NCBI GenBank assembly: GCA_016782825.1
Contig: JADHXT010000018.1
Location: 1-19,708 of the forward strand
Direction of reading: 5' to 3'
Source of the DNA: Candidatus Brocadiia bacterium
Lineage (GTDB): Bacteria > Planctomycetota > PUPC01 > DSUN01
DNA: 19,708 bases
Below the pieces are notes generated by a model that saw nothing but the letters and a program-made list of their open reading frames with translations, was not told the DNA's origin and did no database searches. Position numbers and translations under genes: made by a program. Below are positions 13,634 through 19,708 of this stretch, piece by piece. The first letter of the stretch is position 1; each line of letters opens with the position of its first letter.

Positions 13634-14968
13634 ATGCAAAGCTCTCGCGTCTTCGCCCGCCGTTCCTTCCTCGGCTGTCTTGCCGTGGGCGGTGTGGCTC
13701 CGCACGTCATCACCTCCGCCGCGCTCGGCGCCGATGGGCGGACGCCGGCCAGCGAACGTATCACCCTCGGCTCCATCGGCCTCGGTGGGCAAGGCACGCG
13801 CGACATGCAATCCCTCCGCGGGCATGGCGACGTGCAGGTGGTGGCCCTCTGCGACGTGGACGGAGGCAGCCGCAACTACGAGCGCGGATGGTACCGCGGC
13901 CTCGCCCCGGCCAGGGAATCCACCGAGCGTCACTACGCTGCCCAGCGCCGCGCCGGCACCTACAAGGGCTGCGACACGTACAGCGACTTCCGCGATCTGC
14001 TCGCCCGCGACGACATCGATGCCGTGAACGTGGGCACCCCCGACCACTGGCACGGCCTCATCGTCGCCGCCGCCGCTCGGGCGGGGAAGGACATCTACTG
14101 CCAGAAGCCGCTCTCGCTCACCATCGAGGACGGCAAGGCCATGGTGGCCGCCGTCCACCGCACCGACCGCGTGTTCCAATGCGGCAGCCAGCGTCGCGCC
14201 AGCTCCCAATGTCGCCACGCCTGCGAGCTGGTCCGCAGCGGCCGCATCGGCAAGTTGCACACCGTGCGTGTAGGACTCCCCGGCGGACACTCCAACCCCG
14301 GCTACACCATGGGCGAGGAGCGCATGCCCGTGCCCAAGGGCTTTGACTACGACCTGTGGCTCGGCCCCGCCCCGTGGGCGCCCTACACCCACAAGCGCTG
14401 CCACTGGACCTTCCGCTGGATTCGCGACTACTCCGCCGGCCAGCTCACCGACTGGGGCGCCCACTTCATCGACATGGCCCACTGGGGCATGGGAGCCGAC
14501 TACACCGGCCCCGTCGAGGTGATGGGGAAGGGCACCTTCCCCGACAAGGGCGCGCTGTGGGACACCGCCGTGGCGTTCCACATCGAGTGCACCTACGCCG
14601 ACGGCGTGAAGATGATCATCACCAGCGGTGGAGGCGGCGTGCGTTGGGAGGGCGAGCACGGCTCCGTCGACCTCGGCGGCAGGACGAACCCCGCCTCCAT
14701 CGGCCAGGCGCCCATCGGCCCGGACGAGGTGCATCTCTACGCGAGCCCCAACGTCTACACCAACTTCGTGCAGTGCGTGAAAACGCGGCGCATCACGGCG
14801 GCGCCCGTCGAAGTCGCCCATCGTTCCATCTCCGTGGCACACCTCGGGCACATCTCGATGACGTTGGGCCGCAAGCTTCGCTGGAACCCCGAGAAAGAGG
14901 AGCTTGTGAACGACCCCGCCGCGACGCGTCTCCTCGGACGCGAGAAACGCGAACCGTGGCAATTCTGA
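13634..14968 (+). CDS. Tat-exported Gfo/Idh/MocA-family oxidoreductase (third copy), QKP motif
   Basis: This 444-residue protein has a Tat signal (FARRSFLGCLAVGG, R9-R10; likely cleavage near residue 33), a Rossmann loop (IGLGGQG, 48-54), CDVDGG and the lysine motif as YCQKPL (Q157-K158-P159). The C-terminal domain has DWGAHFIDMAHWGM with the conserved Asp and His. A longer upstream reading frame to 13538 is rejected because it would run through the -10 box and the leader repeat. ATG 13634 follows AGGA by 8 nt and begins just before the Tat motif. It differs clearly from the proteins at 12069 and 1013, so the three are not recent tandem duplicates. It is the first gene of a unit with the HEAT-repeat protein 26 nt downstream and cobO. 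The substrate is unknown; sugar or cyclitol is the family expectation. Confidence 0.94.
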   Translation: MQSSRVFARRSFLGCLAVGGVAPHVITSAALGADGRTPASERITLGSIGLGGQGTRDMQSLRGHGDVQVVALCDVDGGSRNYERGWYRGLAPARESTERHYAAQRRAGTYKGCDTYSDFRDLLARDDIDAVNVGTPDHWHGLIVAAAARAGKDIYCQKPLSLTIEDGKAMVAAVHRTDRVFQCGSQRRASSQCRHACELVRSGRIGKLHTVRVGLPGGHSNPGYTMGEERMPVPKGFDYDLWLGPAPWAPYTHKRCHWTFRWIRDYSAGQLTDWGAHFIDMAHWGMGADYTGPVEVMGKGTFPDKGALWDTAVAFHIECTYADGVKMIITSGGGGVRWEGEHGSVDLGGRTNPASIGQAPIGPDEVHLYASPNVYTNFVQCVKTRRITAAPVEVAHRSISVAHLGHISMTLGRKLRWNPEKEELVNDPAATRLLGREKREPWQF

Positions 14969-14994
14969 ACTCGATCGAAGAAGGGACAGATGCA

Positions 14995-17508
14995 ATGAGA
15001 CGAACGATGATTGCTGTGGTCGTGGCCTCCATGCTGGCCGGCGTGGCCGTGGCGGGCGAGGCCGACGTGGTGCAGAAGCTCGGCAAGGCCCTCAAGGGCG
15101 TGGCCACGTATGAGTATGGCAAGGACAGCGGGGCGCTGCGCCAGGCCGAGGACCTCGTGGTCGAGGCTGCCAAGGATCCCGAGCTTCGCGCCCGAGCCGA
15201 AGCTCAGCTTCTGGACGGGCTGAAGGCGGCGAAGACAAACGACGCCAAGGCATTCCTCTGTCGACAACTGCGCACCATCGGCAGCGACCGAGCGGTGCCC
15301 GCGCTGGCGGCCATGCTCACGGACGCGAAGCTGTCGCACATGGCACGCTACGCCCTGGGGCGCATCGAGGGTGATGTCGCAACGAAGGCTCTGCGCGATG
15401 CGCTCGACAAGACCTCTGGCAAGATCCAGGCCGGCGTCATCGGGACCCTCGCCAACCGCCGCGACGCCGCCGCGCTGCCGGTGCTCGGCAAGCTCCTCGG
15501 GTCGCAGGACGTCATGGTCGCCGGGGCGGCGGCGGGTGCCATCGGACGGATCGGCGGCACCGACGCCGCGAGCATGCTGATGAGCGCGCGGTCCAAAGCC
15601 AAAGGCCAGGTGCTGGAGCGAGTGAACGACGGCCTGCTGGCTTGTGCCGACCAGTTGCTCCAGGATCGCAAGAAGGCCGAGGCGGGCAAGATTTACGAGC
15701 TGTTCTTCGCGCCCAAGGAGCCGAAGCACCTTCGCACGGCCGCCTTGCGTGGTCTCGTGGCGGCGCGTGGTGCGGGGGCCGCGCCGTTGCTTGTCGAAGC
15801 CATCAAGGGGGACGATCCGCAACTCCGGTCGAGCGCCATCGGCTTCGTGCAAAGCGTCAAGGGAGCCGAAGCGACCCAGGCCTTCGCCGCTCTGCTGCCG
15901 TCACTGGCGCCGGAGGGACAGGAACTCCTCGTCCGCTCGCTTGCGGCTCGTGGCGATGTGTCGGCCAGGCCGGCCGTGCTTGCCGCCACCAAGAGCCAGG
16001 AAGAGAGCGTGCGCGTGGCCGCACTGGAGGGCCTCGGCATGCTCGGCGATGCCTCGTGTGTGGGCATACTGGCCGAGGCCGCATCGAAGGGTGGCGCGCC
16101 CCAGGGCGCCGCTCGCAGAGCACTCGCGCTGCTGCGCGGCGACGACGTGAACCGAGCGATCGTCGCAGGCATCGGCAAGGGCGACGCCAAGGTGCGGGTC
16201 GAGTTGATCCGCGCGCTGGCGGCACGGCGGTGCACAACGTCCGTGCCGCAGGTGCTGGCCGTGGCAAGGGACGACGACTCCTCCGTGCGGCGGGAAGCCA
16301 TCCGAGCGCTGGGTGTGCTGGCGGGTGAGGCCGACCTGCCTGACCTGCTCAAGCTGGCCATCAAGCCCAAGGAGGCGCGGGACCGCACGTCGGTGGAGCA
16401 GGCCATCGCCGGGTGCTTCCGACGGATCGAGGATGCGGAGAAGCAGGCGGCGCCAGTCCTCGCCGCCTATGGCCCCGCGCCCGCAGACGCCAAGCCCACG
16501 CTCCTTCGCCTTCTCGGCCGCACGGCCACAGCCAAGGCACTGGATGCCGTGCGCGCGGCCACCAAGGCCGCCGACGGCGGCGTGCAGGATGCGGCCATCC
16601 GAGCCATGGGCCAATGGCCGAACCCCGCGCCCGCCGAGGACCTGCTGACGATCGCCCGCACGTCGGAGAATCGCGTGCACAAGGTGCTTGCCCTGCGCGG
16701 CTACGTCCGCGTGGCCGCGCTCACCCAGAATGCGACGAAGATGTACGTGCGCGCCATGGACCTCGCCGAGCGCACGGAGGACAAGAAGCTCGTGCTCGGC
16801 GGCCTGGCCACGGCGGAGACCGCGGAGGCCCTGGCGCTGGCGGAGAAGTACCTGGCCGACGCGGCACTCCAGGCCGAGGCGGGCCTCGCGGCGGTGCAGA
16901 TCGCCGGCCGCATCCGCGTGCGCGACGAGTCGCGTGCGAAGGCCGTACTGCAGAAGGTGAAAGCCATCGTGAAGGACGCCAACGTGCAGAAGCAGGCACA
17001 GGACGTCCTCAACGAGATGGAGAAACACAAGGGCTACATCCGCCTGTGGGTGGGCGCCGGCCCCTACAGCCAGAAAGGCAAGGACGGCCGGGCCATCTTC
17101 GACTTCGCTTTCCCTCCCGAGAAGCCCGATGCCAAGGATGTGAAGTGGAAGCGGCTCACCAGTGGCGTGGGCGACTGGGACATCAACCTGGAGAGCACCT
17201 TTGGTGGCCACGACCAGTGTGCGGCCTACGTCCGCACGCGCGTGTGGTCTGCCGAAGCTCAGCCCGCGCGGCTCGAGATGGGCAGCGACGATGGCGTCAA
17301 GGCCTGGCTCAATGGCAAGGTGGTTCACAGCAACAACGTCAACCGCGGCTGCTCTCCCGCACAGGACGTGGTGCCGGTGAAGCTCGAGAAGGGCTGGAAC
17401 GACGTGTTGCTGAAGATCGTCGACAACACGGGCGGCTGGGGCTTCTGCTGTCGCGTGCGCAAGCCCGACGGCAGCGCCCTGGATGGTCTGAAGTACGAGG
17501 CCAAGTAA
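14995..17508 (+). CDS. Secreted HEAT-repeat protein with C-terminal beta-sandwich-like domain
   Basis: This 837-residue protein starts with a Sec signal peptide (MRRTMIAVVVASMLAGVAVA, cleavage after residue 20). Residues of about 60-660 are a run of more than ten HEAT or PBS-lyase-type helical repeats, for example VRVAALEGLGMLGD and VRREAIRALGVLAG. A separate domain follows from about residue 680 to the end. It contains GSDDGVKAWLNGKVVH, then GWNDVLLKIVDN and WGFCCRVR. This pattern recurs in secreted planctomycete and verrucomicrobial proteins and resembles galactose-binding or PA14-like beta sandwiches. The reading frame is open upstream to 14356, but that part runs through the preceding gene, so ATG 14995 (after GAAGAAGGGA) is taken. 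It is probably a periplasmic or surface scaffold that binds protein and perhaps carbohydrate. No enzymatic motif is visible. cobO starts 13 nt after its stop. Confidence 0.9.
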   Translation: MRRTMIAVVVASMLAGVAVAGEADVVQKLGKALKGVATYEYGKDSGALRQAEDLVVEAAKDPELRARAEAQLLDGLKAAKTNDAKAFLCRQLRTIGSDRAVPALAAMLTDAKLSHMARYALGRIEGDVATKALRDALDKTSGKIQAGVIGTLANRRDAAALPVLGKLLGSQDVMVAGAAAGAIGRIGGTDAASMLMSARSKAKGQVLERVNDGLLACADQLLQDRKKAEAGKIYELFFAPKEPKHLRTAALRGLVAARGAGAAPLLVEAIKGDDPQLRSSAIGFVQSVKGAEATQAFAALLPSLAPEGQELLVRSLAARGDVSARPAVLAATKSQEESVRVAALEGLGMLGDASCVGILAEAASKGGAPQGAARRALALLRGDDVNRAIVAGIGKGDAKVRVELIRALAARRCTTSVPQVLAVARDDDSSVRREAIRALGVLAGEADLPDLLKLAIKPKEARDRTSVEQAIAGCFRRIEDAEKQAAPVLAAYGPAPADAKPTLLRLLGRTATAKALDAVRAATKAADGGVQDAAIRAMGQWPNPAPAEDLLTIARTSENRVHKVLALRGYVRVAALTQNATKMYVRAMDLAERTEDKKLVLGGLATAETAEALALAEKYLADAALQAEAGLAAVQIAGRIRVRDESRAKAVLQKVKAIVKDANVQKQAQDVLNEMEKHKGYIRLWVGAGPYSQKGKDGRAIFDFAFPPEKPDAKDVKWKRLTSGVGDWDINLESTFGGHDQCAAYVRTRVWSAEAQPARLEMGSDDGVKAWLNGKVVHSNNVNRGCSPAQDVVPVKLEKGWNDVLLKIVDNTGGWGFCCRVRKPDGSALDGLKYEAK

Positions 17509-17521
17509 GAGGCGGAGGGTG

Positions 17522-18037
17522 ATGGCAGGACGAGTGCAGGTCTACACCGGCGATGGCAAAGGCAAGACCACGGCCGCACTCGGCCTGGCCCTGCGTGCGG
17601 CGGGGGCCGGCCTTCGCGTCTTCATCGGCCAGTTCGTGAAGGGACGCTGGTGCGGCGAGCACGAGGCGCTGGCTGCTCTGTCCGAGCGAGTATCAGTGCG
17701 CCTCTTTGGACGCGAGAAGTTCGTGTGCGGGAAGCCGGCGCCGGAGGACGTGTCGGCCGCGAAGCAGGGCCTGCGCGAGGCGGGAGAGGCCCTGGCGTCG
17801 GGCCAGTACGACGTGGTGATCCTCGACGAGGCCAATGTGGCCGTGCACCTGGGGCTATTCTCCGTGGATGAACTCCTGGCCGCGATCGAGGGCAGGGCGG
17901 AGGAAGTGGAAGTGGTGGTGACGGGGAGGGACGCTCATCCACGGCTCGTCGAGCGTGCCGACCTGGTGACCGAGATGCGGTGCGTGAAGCACTACTTCGA
18001 CCAAGGCCAGAAGGCCCGACGCGGCATAGAGGAGTGA
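17522..18037 (+). CDS. cobO: Corrinoid (cob(I)alamin) adenosyltransferase, CobO/BtuR/CobA type
   Basis: This 171-residue cytoplasmic enzyme transfers the adenosyl group of ATP to cob(I)alamin or a corrinoid precursor, giving coenzyme B12. It has the CobA-type P-loop GDGKGKTT (10-17), a Walker-B-like VVILDEANVA, VVTGRDAHPRLVERADLVTEM near the C-terminus and the closing VKHYFDQGQKARRGIE, all diagnostic of this class. The length is near the usual 170-200. ATG 17522 follows GGAGG closely; GTG 17519 just before it is a possible alternative. It lies 13 nt after the HEAT-repeat gene, so it is probably translated from the same message, yet no other cobalamin gene or B12-dependent enzyme is visible here. 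It is convergent with the DUF362 gene, with only 23 nt between the stop codons. Confidence 0.94.
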   Translation: MAGRVQVYTGDGKGKTTAALGLALRAAGAGLRVFIGQFVKGRWCGEHEALAALSERVSVRLFGREKFVCGKPAPEDVSAAKQGLREAGEALASGQYDVVILDEANVAVHLGLFSVDELLAAIEGRAEEVEVVVTGRDAHPRLVERADLVTEMRCVKHYFDQGQKARRGIEE

Positions 18038-18060
18038 GGCCTGAGGGCCTGCGGCCCCAC

Positions 18061-19170
18061 CTATATGCGGCCCGCAGGGCTGCCGGGCTCGTAGGTGGCG
18101 AAGAGCCGGCCCCACGGGCTGTTGGCCAGCCAATCATCCACGAGCTTGCGGCCCTTGCGGGGATACCAGATGCGGTCGTGGTAGATGGCCGACGCCCAGA
18201 TGAACGAGTAGACGACTGGCGTGTGGAACATGAGCTTCTGGAGCCACTTCATGGGGCCGAACCAGAAGAGCTTGCCCACGCTGGAGGCCGCGTTGTCGCC
18301 CGTCTGGAAGCCCCAGCTTTCCTTCTCCACATCCACGTCGCCCACGATGTCGATCTCGTCGAAGCGGCCGATGCCGAGGCCGCGCTCGTGGGCCAGCCGC
18401 ACGTAGGCGTGGTCCATCGGCTCGAAGCCCATCATCTTGTTGGCCACGGCGTCGATGGCCACGCAGTCGGCCGAGGCGAGCAGCACATCCTTCTGCACGG
18501 GGACCATGGTGCGGGGGCCGGGGCCGTTGCCGGCGGTGGTGCCGTCGGTGACGACGAAGATGCCCGGGTGGATCTCCTTCTGGATGGCAAGGAGATCCAC
18601 CAGCGTCTCGTGAATGCGCGAGTGGCAGTAGTGGCGGCGGTTGTCCAACAGGCCGCCAAAGGCATTCTTCATCGAGCCGGTGGTGTTGGTGTAGATGTGG
18701 CACTTGGTGGTGGGCAGGTGCACCACGTTCTTGCCGTGGAAGTAGTCGGGGATGCGTATGCCTTTGGGGAAAATCTGGTCGAGGACGAGCATCTCGGCCT
18801 TGGGCTCGTAGACCTCGAAGGTCATGTCCTCTTTCTTGAAGTTGTACTTGATGGGCACGCCGTAGTGCTGGCACACGGGAAGCTGCTTGTTGAGTCGCTC
18901 GCCGACGTGTGTGTTGGTGACGACGGTCTCGTTTTCCACGCACACGAGGTCGGTGAGGCCAGCGGCCTTGAGGCCGAGGATCGTGCCTTCGAGCTGCCAG
19001 GGCGTGGTGTTGGCGCTGGGGAAGAGCAGGTGCCAGGAGATGTTGTTCTTGATGATGGTCGTCGCGGACGCGTCGAGGGCATCCTGGACGCCGGCGAGCT
19101 GCATGGCACGCTGCGTGTCCGCGAGGACGGTGGCGGGCGTGGTGCGGACGACGGCAACTTTGGCGCTCAT
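18061..19170 (-). CDS. DUF362 domain-containing protein
   Basis: This 369-residue protein matches the DUF362 family by MKNAFGGLLDNRRHYCHSR, the glycine-rich TDGTTAGNGPGPR and SADCVAIDAVANKMMGF near the middle. The family function is not established. Many members also carry a ferredoxin-like 4Fe-4S segment, but the few cysteines here are scattered and no CxxCxxC motif is present. No signal peptide or clear membrane helix is seen, although the segment near VVYSFIWASAIYHDRIWYP in the last 60 residues is hydrophobic and aromatic. ATG 19170 follows GGGAG by about 7 nt; that ribosome-binding sequence lies inside a perfect 7-bp dyad. It is 51 nt downstream of an MFS transporter gene on the same strand, probably co-transcribed, and may act on or with the transported compound. 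That link is inference. Confidence 0.88.
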   Translation of the reverse strand: MSAKVAVVRTTPATVLADTQRAMQLAGVQDALDASATTIIKNNISWHLLFPSANTTPWQLEGTILGLKAAGLTDLVCVENETVVTNTHVGERLNKQLPVCQHYGVPIKYNFKKEDMTFEVYEPKAEMLVLDQIFPKGIRIPDYFHGKNVVHLPTTKCHIYTNTTGSMKNAFGGLLDNRRHYCHSRIHETLVDLLAIQKEIHPGIFVVTDGTTAGNGPGPRTMVPVQKDVLLASADCVAIDAVANKMMGFEPMDHAYVRLAHERGLGIGRFDEIDIVGDVDVEKESWGFQTGDNAASSVGKLFWFGPMKWLQKLMFHTPVVYSFIWASAIYHDRIWYPRKGRKLVDDWLANSPWGRLFATYEPGSPAGRI

Positions 19171-19186
19171 CTATGGGCTCCCATAG
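19171..19186 (-). repeat. Perfect dyad over the ribosome-binding site of the DUF362 gene
   Basis: The sequence CTATGGGCTCCCATAG (plus strand) has two perfect 7-bp arms around 2 nt and touches the ATG at 19170. In the mRNA it could form a 6-bp stem with a GAGC loop that includes part of the GGGAG ribosome-binding site. It could equally be a protein-binding operator. Confidence 0.45.
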
Positions 19187-19220
19187 TCCTGGGTGTGTGG
19201 CATCGCTTCCGTCTCACTTG

Positions 19221-19226
19221 ATTATA
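19221..19226 (-). promoter_or_regulatory. Possible internal -10 box upstream of the DUF362 gene
   Basis: A perfect TATAAT on the minus strand overlaps the stop codon of the MFS gene. I see no acceptable -35 box at 16-18 nt and no TGn extension, so promoter activity is doubtful. If active, the transcript would start near 19214, giving a leader of about 44 nt that contains the dyad. Confidence 0.25.
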
Positions 19227-19708
19227 CACCATTCCCGTCCGCCTCGCAGAGCGGGTGCGGCTTGTCGGCGATGGCGGTTGAGTCGCCGTCGTCGCGCACC
19301 CACAGCACCACGAGCACCGCCGCGGCCAGGAGCACCAGCCCCATGAGCAGGAAGGGCGCACGGACGGCTGCGGACTCGCCGTAGACGCGGGCCACGTAGT
19401 CGTGGAGGAAGCCGCCGGTGAGCGGGCCAGTTGCCCAGCCGATGGCCGTCACCGAGCTGGTGACGCCGTAGGCCTTCCCCAGGTTGCGGTCGTGGGTGGT
19501 GCGACGGATGATGGCGTTGGCGGCGGGGATCATGCCGGCGGCGGCCAAGCCGAAGGCCGTGCGGAGGATGCACAGGTGGCTCACGTGTGAAGCGAAGATG
19601 TAGCCGATGGAGACGCCTCCGGCGACCGTGCACGACAAGATGAGGAGGCGGCGGTGGCCCCACGCATCGCTGACGCGGCCCAGGAACCACGCCGACACGG
19701 CCGCGGAT
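19222..19708 (-). CDS. MFS transporter, C-terminal part (5'-truncated by window edge)
   Basis: About 161 residues are in the window and the reading frame is open past 19708. The visible part begins with the cytoplasmic-loop motif GRVSDAWGHRR, followed by four hydrophobic segments (LLILSCTVAGG..., LCILRTAFGLAAAGM..., a Gly-rich segment around AIGWATGPLTGGF, and APFLLMGLVLLAAAVLVVLWV) and a short polar tail. A stop after four helices implies that this is the second half of a 12-helix protein, with the motif in the loop between helices 8 and 9. The helix with ATGPLTGGF resembles the antiporter-type motif in drug:H+ MFS members, so an efflux or antiport role is possible, but the substrate cannot be assigned. 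GTG at 19698 is internal and is not taken as the start. The DUF362 gene follows 51 nt later. Confidence 0.9.
   Translation of the reverse strand, partial: SAAVSAWFLGRVSDAWGHRRLLILSCTVAGGVSIGYIFASHVSHLCILRTAFGLAAAGMIPAANAIIRRTTHDRNLGKAYGVTSSVTAIGWATGPLTGGFLHDYVARVYGESAAVRAPFLLMGLVLLAAAVLVVLWVRDDGDSTAIADKPHPLCEADGNGV

Noticed and set aside
14356..14994. N-terminal extension of the HEAT-repeat protein
   Set aside because: The frame is open, but it overlaps the preceding oxidoreductase gene, is Arg/His-rich noise, and would bury the clear Sec signal peptide starting at 14995.
11952..14995. Two long minus-strand frames (about 510 and 519 codons) opposite the Gfo/Idh/MocA genes
   Set aside because: Both mirror well-supported plus-strand genes and read through the terminator, promoter and leader regions. 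They contain no motif.
18037..18085. GC-rich hairpins between the convergent cobO and DUF362 genes (for example AGGCC-TGAG-GGCCT)
   Set aside because: There is no T tract on either strand, so intrinsic termination is not supported. In such GC-rich DNA, short stems are expected by chance.

Overview
The window is GC-rich bacterial DNA, densely coding on both strands. It holds twelve protein-coding genes, two of them cut by the window edges. No gene-free stretch exceeds about 200 bases, and I saw no rRNA, tRNA, insertion sequence or CRISPR array. Three separate Gfo/Idh/MocA oxidoreductases carry twin-arginine (Tat) export signals. There is also an exported GH43/GH117-like glycosidase and a secreted HEAT-repeat protein with a C-terminal beta domain. 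That gene content is typical of Planctomycetota, Lentisphaerota or related PVC-group bacteria that live on polysaccharides. The phylum call is an inference from gene content only.

Region 1 (1-1091): the start of a leftward, Tat-exported Gfo/Idh/MocA oxidoreductase with its own sigma-70-type promoter; its 3' end lies outside the window. Region 2 (1137-10841): a leftward alpha-glucan (glycogen) cluster behind one strong promoter. In transcription order it reads GH57 alpha-glucanase, GalT/ADP-glucose-phosphorylase-like protein, glycogen synthase GlgA, soluble multi-sensor histidine kinase, stand-alone receiver protein, ADP-glucose pyrophosphorylase GlgC. ADP-glucose would be made by GlgC, polymerised by GlgA, and possibly phosphorolysed by the GalT-like protein. 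The GH57 enzyme would trim or degrade the glucan. A two-component system placed between glgA and glgC suggests that cytoplasmic redox or metabolite state is coupled to storage metabolism.

Region 3 (10865-13525): a divergent pair, a leftward secreted GH43/GH117-like glycosidase and a rightward Tat-exported Gfo/Idh/MocA protein. They share a spacer with two opposed promoters and a 14-bp-arm inverted repeat that looks like an operator. The rightward gene ends in a strong intrinsic terminator. Region 4 (13530-18037): a rightward unit with its own promoter, an 8-nt-period repeat in the leader, a third Tat-exported Gfo/Idh/MocA protein, a secreted HEAT-repeat protein and a CobO-type corrinoid adenosyltransferase. 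Region 5 (18061-19708): a leftward pair, the C-terminal half of an MFS transporter followed by a DUF362 protein. A perfect dyad sits over the ribosome-binding region of the DUF362 gene.

The most interesting parts are the glycogen cluster with its embedded kinase (including a cysteine-rich PAS domain), the GalT-like enzyme whose active-site motif and neighbours point to ADP-glucose, and the operator-like dyad between the two divergent carbohydrate genes.
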